A stretch of 64,000 nt of DNA from an uncultured Oscillospiraceae bacterium. GTDB taxonomy: Bacteria > Bacillota > Clostridia > Oscillospirales > Ruminococcaceae. Positions within the stretch are counted from its first letter, which is position 1; every line of letters starts with the position of its first letter. Both the position numbers and the translations under genes were made by a program. The stretch spans positions 1 through 64,000 of the forward strand of contig CAJTZM010000003.1 in the NCBI GenBank assembly GCA_910583935.1, given 5' to 3'. This document shows, piece after piece, positions 52,447 to 61,031 of the stretch. The notes below the pieces were generated by a model. The model saw only the letters and a program-made list of their open reading frames with translations. It had not been told where the DNA came from and did not search any database.

Positions 52447-55400
52447 ATGCAGCAAAATCCCAAAAGCACCGGATCGGACTATCCAATCCGGCATTCTCTC
52501 AGGACAGGCCCGGACAGAACAGCATATTTCCCATTTCGCCGCTGTTTGGCGTGTTTTTTATGCCTAATCGTCCTGATCCCATACTCGGCATACGCTGTCC
52601 GCGCTCTGGCCAAAGACCCTACCGGACTATGCGAGCATCATCCCAAGCATACAGCCAGCTGCGGCTACAAAGAAGCGGGAAAAGGCCACGTTCATGGCGA
52701 GGACTGTTACGAAATCCACTGCCTTTTTTCGCCCTCTCCCTCTGACGAAGAAACCGAAGCCACCGACAGCGGCGCTTTGCCGGAACAGTCCGCGCCAGAA
52801 CAGCTGAAGCCGGAGCAGTCCGCGCCTGAAGCGTCTGCGTTGGAGAAGGATGCCGGTCCGGGCGCAGATGAGGACGACTCTCGTTCCAGCCTGCCAGAGG
52901 AGCCGGAAGGCGACACGACTGAGCATGTCTGTACAGTGGAAAGCGGCTGCAAAACGCTGACCTGTACGCTCTCGGAGGAAAGTCCCGGTCATCCCTGTGA
53001 GTACGTCTGCAAGATCTGCGGCCCGGTACAGACCGTCTCCCGCTGGGAATGGATCGACGAGGAGGAGTTTCTGGCCCAGGACGAGGAGCAGCGCATCTGG
53101 GTGCTGGCCCTTCCCGGCGCAGGACCCGACAACCCGCTGACCCAAGAGCTGCTGGACGAGATGCTCCCCTCCCAAATTCAGGCGGAGCTGACCGATGGCC
53201 CGGAAAAATCCCTGACCCTTATCTGGGACTACAGCGCCCTGCCCGGATTTCCCCTTTGGGAAGGCGTTTATACCCTGACGCCCCGCCTGCCCAAGGGCTA
53301 TGAGCTGGAGCCGGATGTTCCTGTCCTGTCCGTCCGACTGGAATTGGGCGGTGCAGAGCTGTACGCGGTTTATCCGGGAACCCGTCGTCCTTTAGATGCC
53401 AGCGATAAATTCGAAGATCATACGGTTGAGGGACTTCAGCCGCCGGAAACCACCGTGAACCTTTTTAACTATACCACCAACATGTATAAAGACTATCCGA
53501 ACAACCAAGACGATATTCTGCCAAAAACAGATAATGTTGCCGTTCCGAGTACATGGAATATGGGCATTAACTACAAGCACCTTTTGCTGTTCGGCGACAG
53601 TATGGTCGGCGCCGGCTACTGGAACCTGGGTGCCGGTGCGGGCCGCCCCTGGGGAAAAGTCCACACCAATATGAAGGGCATCGTAGAACCGACCCTGGGC
53701 AGCGACGGATATCCCCGCATCAATCTGAACAATGCGAGGGAGAAATTGCCGGACCGGTCGGATGTTTCAGCTGATAGTTCAGGGAAAAAAATGGATGTGG
53801 CGTATCTCCAATGGGCCGAACAGTATACAGGTGCCGGAACCGTCGGAGATATTTATGCAGCCCGGGGACTTTCCCCAGGTATACTGTCCAATGCGGGCTT
53901 TTCACTGGACGCGGACGGGAAGACCATAACCGGCGGCGGCGACCCTTCGCTGGACTATCTGTTCGACCCCTCCATTAATTACCTTGCTGAAAAAAACGTA
54001 TATACCAACGTTAGCGGCCTGTTCCAGCTGGACGACGAGGGCTACTATTATTACTATGCCCGTCAAAATTTTGCCGAGCTAAATACATCTAACGGCGAAA
54101 ATTTCTTCACCCTGTACGACGGGCCCGCCGTCTGGCGAACCGACGGCGGTTACGATGGCGCCGGAAATTTTGACGGTGATATGAGCCTGGGCAATTTCTT
54201 TCCCTTCAACCGGGCCAACGAGGTTTTCGACAGCATCCAAACCCAATCGGCCGACGGAAAAGCGACAAATATCCTTTCCAGTTCTGAAAAATTGACAAAC
54301 ATAGGCAACGCTGTCAAGGCCGATCATCACATGGGCATGACGGTGGAAATCGATTTCAGCCAGCCGGTGGACGGCATGATTCACATGGGCAGCGGCCCCG
54401 TGCCCATGACCTTCCAATTTTCCGGAGACGACGACGTTTGGATCTTTGTCGACGATGTGCTGGTCCTGGATATCGGCGGCATCCACAGCGAGCTGTGCGG
54501 CACCATCGACTTTTCCACCGGCGACGTGTACGTCGGCCAAAGCTGGCGGCGAGGCGGTGAGATTATCCAGTACAGCGGCGGCAGCCAGGCGGGCACAGAA
54601 TCGCAGGAGGCCATCGACCACTACACCCTGAAGGACCTTTTTACCAAGGCGGGCAGGGCGGACGAACACAACTGGAGGGGGAATACCTTTGCCAGCAACA
54701 GCAGCCACACCCTCAAAATGTTCTACCTGGAGCGAGGCAACTACGACTCCAGCCTGGCCCTGCGCTTTAACCTCCAGCCCCGTCTGTACCAGCATATTAA
54801 AAAGGTGGATCAGAACGGTGAACCTCTTTCCGGCGTGACCTTCGAGCTGTATGCCGCCGAGGAAACCAACGCCGCCGATCCCGACGGCCTGCGTTGCGTC
54901 AATGCGCTGGCATCCACCGCCGACCGCCCGGTCTTCATCAAGCAGTCGGACAATACCGTCCTCGCCACCCTCACCACCGGTCCGGATGGTCTTGCCCAAT
55001 TTACCGAGCCGGACGAAAAGGGAAACGATCGTCCCTACAACTTTGCCGATAAGTTTGACAAGACTACCGGCAGCGGACAGTATTATCTGCTCAAGGAAAC
55101 CAATACTCCCCCAGGCTACCGAAGCCTTCCCATCGACATTGTGCTGGAATACGAGCCGGAAAGCGCCATGCTGATTGTAGCCAACCGCTGGACCACCGGC
55201 TCCTATGCGAGCTTTTCCTCCACCATCAACGGCAATAATTCCATTCACTACGGCGTCATCGATGAAAGCGACGGAAGCGTCAGCGCGATTAACGACAAGG
55301 TGGTAGACAGCGCCGACCGGAAAAATGGCTTGGTGGTAGCCATTCCCGCCATGAAGCAGACCGACGGAGTCTGGCTTGCCTTATACGGCAGCAATCTAAA

Positions 55401-57876
55401 CGGCTTTTCCGCCTCCCGCCCCGATACCAGCAGCGGCTCCTACGATAGAGATAATCTGCGTAAGGCCGTGCTGGAGGCCGTGCTGTATCAGACCTATGAA
55501 TACGATATGATCTCCACTCCCAGCTGGTATCTGGGATGGAACGACGAAAATCACCGTCTGGAGGGCTTTCTCACCGATCTGCCCGGCCGGGCGGATCGGT
55601 ATCAGCTGAACAACGACCGCGGCGATATGCGCATGATGTACGGCATCGTCATGCCCGAGGCGCTGCAAGCGCTGGGCATTGATTCTTCCACTACAACCGC
55701 CGAACAGCGCTACGAGGCGCTGGGCAATTACATTAAAAACCTAGTCAGCGGCGGCATCAGCCTGGAGGAGGCCGTAGAACAGACGGCAGACAGGATTCTG
55801 GGCGTTCCCACCCAAGCCGCCAACCAAAAAGGCTTCAGCTTTTTAAACGTCGATCAGTTTAACCGGATCTTCCGCGCCCTCATTTATATCCCCAATGAGC
55901 AAAGGGAACTGCGCGTCCAGAAGGTGGATCAGGACGGCAAGGCGGTCAACGGGGCTAGATTTTCCCTGTACGCCAGCCGGGAGGACGCCGCAGCCGGCCG
56001 TGCCCCCCTTGCCACCGGCGTCACTGCCCCGGCAGACGGCCAGGACGGCATCCTAATCTTCAAGCCAAAGCCGCAGACGAACGGCGCCGCCGTTGCGGAC
56101 GGCTACGCTAAAATCGAATGGGCGAGCCTGTCCAACACCACCTACTACCTCAAAGAGGTCCAAAGCCCCAGCGGCTACCGGATCAACGAGACCATCATCC
56201 CGGTGGTCGTGGGCGTTTATTCCATCTATGCCGACGCCGGCACCCCGGACGACGGTGTAACCGTAATGGCCGGCGTGGGCAAGCTTGCTCAAACCATGGC
56301 CAAATACGCCAGCGACAGCGACGTAAATATCACTCTGCGCGACATCACCTCCTACTGCCAGTCCCAGCCCCCCGGCTCCTTCGGCCTGGACCGCTGGGAA
56401 GACGTAAAACTGGAGGATTCGTCGGTAATTCGCTCCTTAAACCTTCATTACAAAATGAACGCCCTGGTGGATTACGGCCTCCACGATGAGGATGGCGGAC
56501 AAACCATCCTGCCTTTTTTCGTCACCGATACCGGGTTTATCCGCGCCCGCGTGCGGCAGAACTGGGACGCGCTGAACGCCGCCAACCCCTCGTATGGCAG
56601 CGCCGAAAAAAATGATGCCCAGAAGGACGAGCTGGGTGATACGGACATCACCAGCTTGTTCAGCCTGCTAAATGTGGTGGTGGTCACCGATCAAACGGTG
56701 CCGGATACCGAAACCGGCAGTCTCACCGTCAGTAAGCGCCTGACCGGAACCGGCCTGACCGACCCGGATTATACAAAGAACTTTTTCTTCCGAATTACGC
56801 TGTCCAATCCCGACGGCAGCCCTTTGACCGGTCGGTACTATTTTTATGGCACCGATAAGTCCGGCTATATCGAAAGCGGCGAGGATCTCCCGCTGCACCA
56901 CGACGAAAGCATCACCATTCTAGGTCTTCCCGCGGGGACAAAGTACTCCGTCGAGGAGCGCAAAGCCAATCAGGACGGCTGGTACGCCTTCCCCCAATCC
57001 GGAACCATTGAAGGTGCCGTTTCCTCCCACCAGACCCACATCGCCGCGTTTCAAAACAGCAAGCAGCCCTTTGCCAATATCGGCGGCCTGACGCTGCGCA
57101 AAACGGTCACCGGCTCCAGCCCCGACACCGCAAAGCAGTTTCGCTTCACCATCACCCTGACCAATAGGGATGGGACCTCTTTGTCCGGGGCGTTTCCCTA
57201 CACCGGCTCCCAATCCGGCGAAATCTCCAGCGGCGGAACCGTTTTGCTGCGGCACAACGAGTATATTACGATCAGTGGCCTGCCCGCCGGGACGAACTAC
57301 CGCATTATCGAAGGCGATTCCAGCGGCTATACCGTTACCTCCTCCGGCGACATAGGCCAAATTCGCGGCGGAGAAATTGCCGCCGCAGCGTTTACCAATC
57401 ATAAAGAAGACAGCCCGTCCCAAGAGGAGGACGATGACGGAACCTTGATTGTCCGCAAGGTCCTCAGCGGTAGCCAAAGCAGCACCAGCGACGTTTTCCA
57501 TTTTACCGTCGCCCTTTCCCCCGCCTGGAACGGGACCTTCGGGGACCTTGCCTTTGTAAACGGCGTCGCCTCCTTTACGCTAAAGGGCGGCGAGCGAATC
57601 TTCATCCGGAACCTGCCCGCCGGCACAAAGTATTCCGTAACGGAGACCGACGCGGGGCAAAATGGCTACCAGTCGACCTCCGACGGCGCGGCGGGTACCA
57701 TCCCCAGCAGAGGGACCGTCACCGCCTCTTTTCTAAACCATAAAGGACCCGAACGCCCGCCTAAGCGCATTCCGGGAACCGGGGATTCGTCAAAGCCGGG
57801 CTTTTGGATCTCCATCGGGCTGTGCGCCGCAGCCGCCATCTGTCTTACAGTCCTAACAAAACGGAAAAACCTTTAA
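52447..57876 (+). CDS. Giant cell-wall-anchored surface protein with fibro-slime and CnaB/SpaA-like domains
   Basis: An 1809-residue secreted protein. Signal peptide with a long charged N-region and hydrophobic core at 32-50 (cleavage after AYA likely). Residues 55-80 and ~160-195 are Cys/His-rich (CEHHPKHTASCGY, HVHGEDCYEIHC), followed by an acidic Pro/Glu/Ala linker. A fibro-slime/PA14-like domain is marked by FSGDDDVWIFVDDVLVLDIG (from ~658). SpaA/prealbumin-like domains start at ~780 (IKKVDQNGEPLSGVTFELYA) and ~1155. Three CnaB-type repeats begin near 1423, 1546 and 1665, each ending in an LPAGTKY-like loop. The C-terminus has the sorting motif IPGTG (1775-1779), a membrane helix and KRKNL. 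Adhesin or pilin-like role likely. Expression presumably depends on the switch upstream. Confidence 0.9.
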   Translation: MQQNPKSTGSDYPIRHSLRTGPDRTAYFPFRRCLACFLCLIVLIPYSAYAVRALAKDPTGLCEHHPKHTASCGYKEAGKGHVHGEDCYEIHCLFSPSPSDEETEATDSGALPEQSAPEQLKPEQSAPEASALEKDAGPGADEDDSRSSLPEEPEGDTTEHVCTVESGCKTLTCTLSEESPGHPCEYVCKICGPVQTVSRWEWIDEEEFLAQDEEQRIWVLALPGAGPDNPLTQELLDEMLPSQIQAELTDGPEKSLTLIWDYSALPGFPLWEGVYTLTPRLPKGYELEPDVPVLSVRLELGGAELYAVYPGTRRPLDASDKFEDHTVEGLQPPETTVNLFNYTTNMYKDYPNNQDDILPKTDNVAVPSTWNMGINYKHLLLFGDSMVGAGYWNLGAGAGRPWGKVHTNMKGIVEPTLGSDGYPRINLNNAREKLPDRSDVSADSSGKKMDVAYLQWAEQYTGAGTVGDIYAARGLSPGILSNAGFSLDADGKTITGGGDPSLDYLFDPSINYLAEKNVYTNVSGLFQLDDEGYYYYYARQNFAELNTSNGENFFTLYDGPAVWRTDGGYDGAGNFDGDMSLGNFFPFNRANEVFDSIQTQSADGKATNILSSSEKLTNIGNAVKADHHMGMTVEIDFSQPVDGMIHMGSGPVPMTFQFSGDDDVWIFVDDVLVLDIGGIHSELCGTIDFSTGDVYVGQSWRRGGEIIQYSGGSQAGTESQEAIDHYTLKDLFTKAGRADEHNWRGNTFASNSSHTLKMFYLERGNYDSSLALRFNLQPRLYQHIKKVDQNGEPLSGVTFELYAAEETNAADPDGLRCVNALASTADRPVFIKQSDNTVLATLTTGPDGLAQFTEPDEKGNDRPYNFADKFDKTTGSGQYYLLKETNTPPGYRSLPIDIVLEYEPESAMLIVANRWTTGSYASFSSTINGNNSIHYGVIDESDGSVSAINDKVVDSADRKNGLVVAIPAMKQTDGVWLALYGSNLNGFSASRPDTSSGSYDRDNLRKAVLEAVLYQTYEYDMISTPSWYLGWNDENHRLEGFLTDLPGRADRYQLNNDRGDMRMMYGIVMPEALQALGIDSSTTTAEQRYEALGNYIKNLVSGGISLEEAVEQTADRILGVPTQAANQKGFSFLNVDQFNRIFRALIYIPNEQRELRVQKVDQDGKAVNGARFSLYASREDAAAGRAPLATGVTAPADGQDGILIFKPKPQTNGAAVADGYAKIEWASLSNTTYYLKEVQSPSGYRINETIIPVVVGVYSIYADAGTPDDGVTVMAGVGKLAQTMAKYASDSDVNITLRDITSYCQSQPPGSFGLDRWEDVKLEDSSVIRSLNLHYKMNALVDYGLHDEDGGQTILPFFVTDTGFIRARVRQNWDALNAANPSYGSAEKNDAQKDELGDTDITSLFSLLNVVVVTDQTVPDTETGSLTVSKRLTGTGLTDPDYTKNFFFRITLSNPDGSPLTGRYYFYGTDKSGYIESGEDLPLHHDESITILGLPAGTKYSVEERKANQDGWYAFPQSGTIEGAVSSHQTHIAAFQNSKQPFANIGGLTLRKTVTGSSPDTAKQFRFTITLTNRDGTSLSGAFPYTGSQSGEISSGGTVLLRHNEYITISGLPAGTNYRIIEGDSSGYTVTSSGDIGQIRGGEIAAAAFTNHKEDSPSQEEDDDGTLIVRKVLSGSQSSTSDVFHFTVALSPAWNGTFGDLAFVNGVASFTLKGGERIFIRNLPAGTKYSVTETDAGQNGYQSTSDGAAGTIPSRGTVTASFLNHKGPERPPKRIPGTGDSSKPGFWISIGLCAAAAICLTVLTKRKNL

Positions 57877-57907
57877 AAAATCCCCGGGATACCTCCCGGG
57901 GATTTTT
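57876..57907. terminator. Bidirectional terminator between the surface-protein gene and the LysR gene
   Basis: AAAAATCCCCGGGA/TCCCGGGGATTTTT with a 4-nt loop between convergent genes. Confidence 0.9.
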
Positions 57908-57935
57908 CTGTCAAAGGGTCTCGCTTGGCAGGCTG

Positions 57936-58826
57936 TCAATAAACCGAATCGTAAATTCGTTTCAGATCCTCCAAAATCTCCGGATGGGCAAAATCCCTGT
58001 GATAAACCATCCGGATTTCCCGAATCAGCGAAACGTTTTCAATCGGTACGATGGCAAGCCGGCCCTTGCGCGCGTCCTGAATCGAGGCGCTTCTGGCCAC
58101 CACCGATACCCCCAATCCAAGCGCCACCAGATCCTTAATCATGGCCAGATTGTCGATCTCGATAATCACGTTGAAATTTCGGATCGACTCTAAATGCCGC
58201 TCCAGACCGTTTTCGAACAGCTTGCGGGTCCCAGTCCCCGCCGGGCGCAGAATCATCTTTTCGCTTTTTAACTCCTGCAGCTGTACGCTGTTTCGCCCGG
58301 CAAAGCGATGGTCCGGCGCGACGATCAGGCACAGATAATCCGTGTCCAGCAGCACCGATTGGCAGGATGATCCTTCCGACGGCACTCCCTCCGTCACGGC
58401 AATATCCACCTCAAAAAGCTCCAGATAACGATAAAGATTATTTATCGTATCCGTAATTAACGTTATATGCGTATCAGGGTTTTCGTTACAGTATTGGGCG
58501 ATTACCTGGGGGATCATGTTTTCGCTGGCCGTTTGGGTTATGCCGATTACCAGGTGCCGGGCATGGCGGCTTTCATCCTCAATCGCCTGCACCGCCTTCT
58601 GAGAAATGGCCATCAGCCGGTGCGCATAGCGCAAAAGCACCTTTCCTTCCCGGGTCAGCAGCAGCTTTTTGGTCCCCTGCTGAAAAATTTTAATCCCCAG
58701 CTCCTCCTCCAGCAGCCGAATGTGCCGGGAGATGGCCGGCTGGGTCAGATGCAGCTGCTGCGCCGCCTTAGTAAAGCTGCCCGCTTTCTCCAATTCTAAT
58801 AGGGTAATGATTTTTGTATCCAGCAT
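57936..58826 (-). CDS. LysR-family transcriptional regulator
   Basis: A 296-residue LysR protein. The N-terminal winged helix reads ITLLELEKAGSFTKAAQQLH and TQPAISRHIRLLEEELGIKI; residues ~90-290 form the periplasmic-binding-like effector domain (LVIGITQTASENMIPQVIAQ). Divergent from the CPA2 antiporter gene with 112 nt between, the usual sign that it controls that gene. Effector unknown; a CysB/CbbR-type relation is plausible from sequence flavour only. Confidence 0.93.
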   Translation of the reverse strand: MLDTKIITLLELEKAGSFTKAAQQLHLTQPAISRHIRLLEEELGIKIFQQGTKKLLLTREGKVLLRYAHRLMAISQKAVQAIEDESRHARHLVIGITQTASENMIPQVIAQYCNENPDTHITLITDTINNLYRYLELFEVDIAVTEGVPSEGSSCQSVLLDTDYLCLIVAPDHRFAGRNSVQLQELKSEKMILRPAGTGTRKLFENGLERHLESIRNFNVIIEIDNLAMIKDLVALGLGVSVVARSASIQDARKGRLAIVPIENVSLIREIRMVYHRDFAHPEILEDLKRIYDSVY

Positions 58827-58938
58827 ATAATCACCTTCTGTATAACGAAAAATTATAATATATAAATAAATTATAATTTGATATTATCATTTTCCTTTTT
58901 TATAATCAAGTCCTAAGGTTACAGGGAGGTGCCTTTTT
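58827..58938. promoter_or_regulatory. Divergent control region of the LysR gene and the antiporter gene
   Basis: Very AT-rich (58840-58910) with ATTATAAT and AATTATAAT repeats that could hold T-N11-A LysR boxes and overlapping -10 elements for both genes. GGGAGG precedes the antiporter ATG. Confidence 0.5.
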
Positions 58939-60204
58939 ATGTTGTCTTTTTTAAAACTCGGGACAAATCTCGCCCATTCCCCCAAAATCATTTTGATGCT
59001 GGCAGCCATGCTGTTTGCCGGATTTTTTATGACCCGCCTGACCAAACGCCTGCATCTGCCTAACGTTACCGGATATATCCTTTCCGGCGTGGTGATCGGC
59101 CCTTACGCCTTGGGACTTATTGACCAGGACGCCATCTCCCACATGGATTTTGTCAACGATATTGCACTGGCTTTTATCGCCTTTGGAGTCGGCCAATATT
59201 TTAAGGTCATCACCCTGCGCAAAAGCGGCAGACAGGTGGTCTCCATCACCCTTTGGGAATCGCTGGCCGCCGCAGTGCTGGTCACCCTGTCCATGCATTT
59301 TCTCTTCCGGTTTTCCTGGCCCTTTTCCCTTTTGCTGGGTGCCATCGGCTGTGCCACTGCCCCCGCCTCTACCATTATGACCATCCAGCAATATGGCGCC
59401 AAGGGTCCGTTTGTGGACCTGATTTTGCAGATCGTCGCGCTGGACGACGCCGTAGCCCTGATCGCCTTCAGCATCTGCGCCGCCGTTGTCCAGGCCTCCG
59501 GCACTGGGGTGGTCAGCGCCGGATTGATCCTCAAGCCGATTCTTTTTAATCTGCTGGCTTTGCTTTTTGGGCTGCTGTTCGGCTTTATCCTCCATCGCGC
59601 GGTGGACACTGACCGTTCTGTTCAGCACCGGCTGGCGCTGACCATCGCCATCATTCTGGCCTTAACAGGCGCCTGCGCCGCTATGGATATCTCTCCCCTT
59701 TTGTCCTGTATGGTGCTGGGGGCCTGCTATATCAATATTGGCGGCAGCAAAAACCTATTCGACCAGGCAAACCGGTTTATCTCCCCGGTGCTTCTGCTGT
59801 TCTTTGTCCTGGCCGGCGCACGGCTGAACCTCCCCTCCCTGCTGACGGCGGGCGCCGCAGGAGCCGCCTATTTTCTGATCCGCATCGGCGGCAAATACCT
59901 GGGCGCGTATACCGGCTGCCGCCTTGCCAAAACCGAAAAGCCCACCCAGCAGTTTCTCGGCCTGGCACTGATCCCCCAGGCGGGCGTTTCCATCGGCCTG
60001 GCCGCTTTAGGGCAGCGTCTTCTTCCCAACGAAACAGGGACTCTCCTGTCTACCATTATCCTTTCCTCCGGTTTATTATACGAGATCATCGGGCCCGCCT
60101 GCGCCAAAGCCTCTTTGTTTTGGTCTGGCGCCGTCGAGACAAACAAAGCCTCCTGCGCCAAGACCGAAGCCGCCTCCCCGGGCCGGCTTTCCCCCTCGGC
60201 GTAG
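58939..60204 (+). CDS. CPA2-type cation:proton antiporter
   Basis: A 421-residue membrane protein with about 12 helices, related to the Na+/H+ or K+/H+ exchangers of the CPA2 family: RLTKRLHLPNVTGYILSGVV, VIGPYALGLI, AFGVGQYFKV, the paired acids in ALDDAVALIAF, and VFFVLAGARLNL-like SPVLLLFFVLAGARLNLPSL. There is no C-terminal RCK/TrkA-N domain; the protein ends in a short polar tail. The divergent LysR gene suggests conditional expression, possibly under pH, salt or weak-acid stress. Which cation is carried cannot be told. Confidence 0.9.
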   Translation: MLSFLKLGTNLAHSPKIILMLAAMLFAGFFMTRLTKRLHLPNVTGYILSGVVIGPYALGLIDQDAISHMDFVNDIALAFIAFGVGQYFKVITLRKSGRQVVSITLWESLAAAVLVTLSMHFLFRFSWPFSLLLGAIGCATAPASTIMTIQQYGAKGPFVDLILQIVALDDAVALIAFSICAAVVQASGTGVVSAGLILKPILFNLLALLFGLLFGFILHRAVDTDRSVQHRLALTIAIILALTGACAAMDISPLLSCMVLGACYINIGGSKNLFDQANRFISPVLLLFFVLAGARLNLPSLLTAGAAGAAYFLIRIGGKYLGAYTGCRLAKTEKPTQQFLGLALIPQAGVSIGLAALGQRLLPNETGTLLSTIILSSGLLYEIIGPACAKASLFWSGAVETNKASCAKTEAASPGRLSPSA

Positions 60205-60328
60205 CACACCTGTCCGCCTGAGCATCCTTCTACGCAAGTGAGGATGCTTACCCAATAAGGGTCGTTACTCTTCCAAAGGCTCTAAAGGATCATGGAAACA
60301 GAGTGGCGTACCCTCTGTAAACAGAATC

Positions 60329-60365
60329 AAACCCCGCCGGAAGCCTTGATCCGGCGGGGTTTTTC
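60329..60365. terminator. Bidirectional terminator between the antiporter and ogt genes
   Basis: ACCCCGCCGG/CCGGCGGGGT with a 10-nt loop, flanked by AAA and TTTTT. A weaker AGCATCCT/AGGATGCT hairpin lies upstream at 60217-60244. Confidence 0.85.
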
Positions 60366-60384
60366 TACCTTCGTTTCAGATTTC

Positions 60385-60852
60385 TTACCGATGGGCTCTT
60401 TCCAGCTTTAAAAGGCCTTCCTTCACCGCAAGGCCCCCAGCATATCCCACCAGCCTGCCGTCCTTGCCCAATACACGATGGCAGGGGACAATGACCGCCA
60501 CCGGATTCCGGTTGTTGGCAAGACCTACCGCCCGGCACGCCTTGGGATTGCCCAGCTGCTCGGCAATCTGCTGATAACACCGGGTCTGTCCATAAGGGAT
60601 GGTTTGCAGCGCCGCCCAATCCGCCAGCTGAAACGGCGTACCGGTAAGCGACAGCGGCAGGTCAAACTGCCTTCTGCTGCCGGAAAAGTATTCCTCTAGC
60701 TGCAGCGCCGTCTCCTTTAAAAGAGAAGTCTCCTTTTGGGTCCATCCTCCGGAAACCGGGCGCTGTCCAAAATACAAAGCGCAGATCCCCACGCCGTCCT
60801 CCGCCGCTGTATAGCTTCCAAAAGGACTGTCGTAACACCAAAAAAACGCCAT
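60385..60852 (-). CDS. ogt: Methylated-DNA-[protein]-cysteine S-methyltransferase
   Basis: A 155-residue suicide repair protein that removes alkyl groups from O6-alkylguanine. The acceptor cysteine lies in VIVPCHRVLGKDGRLVGYAG, and the DNA-binding helix in CYQQIAEQLGNPKACRAVGL with the arginine finger. No AraC-type N-terminal domain, so this is Ogt rather than Ada. Divergent from the PHP/UvrD gene, a second DNA-repair gene. Confidence 0.95.
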   Translation of the reverse strand: MAFFWCYDSPFGSYTAAEDGVGICALYFGQRPVSGGWTQKETSLLKETALQLEEYFSGSRRQFDLPLSLTGTPFQLADWAALQTIPYGQTRCYQQIAEQLGNPKACRAVGLANNRNPVAVIVPCHRVLGKDGRLVGYAGGLAVKEGLLKLERAHR

Positions 60853-60924
60853 AAAATCCGCTCCTTTTCTCCCGTTATTTTATCACATTCCGGCAAAAAA
60901 GTCGATTTTCCCCCTCTATTTTCA

Positions 60925-60953
60925 TTGGCTTTTTTGGCGCGAAGCATTATAAT
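60925..60953 (+). promoter_or_regulatory. Promoter of the PHP-UvrD gene
   Basis: TTGGCT (60925-60930), 17-nt spacer, TATAAT (60948-60953), about 80 nt upstream of the TTG start. Confidence 0.65.
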
Positions 60954-61031
60954 AATACTAATTCTTGGCTCCATTCTTTTATCAAGAATGGAGAATCGTT
61001 AAAGCTGAATCCGTATGGGGAGGGCAATGCC

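Noticed and set aside
54079..55248. 389-codon minus frame inside the surface-protein gene
   Set aside because: Antisense to a clearly coding region with recognisable domains; no ribosome site or family resemblance.
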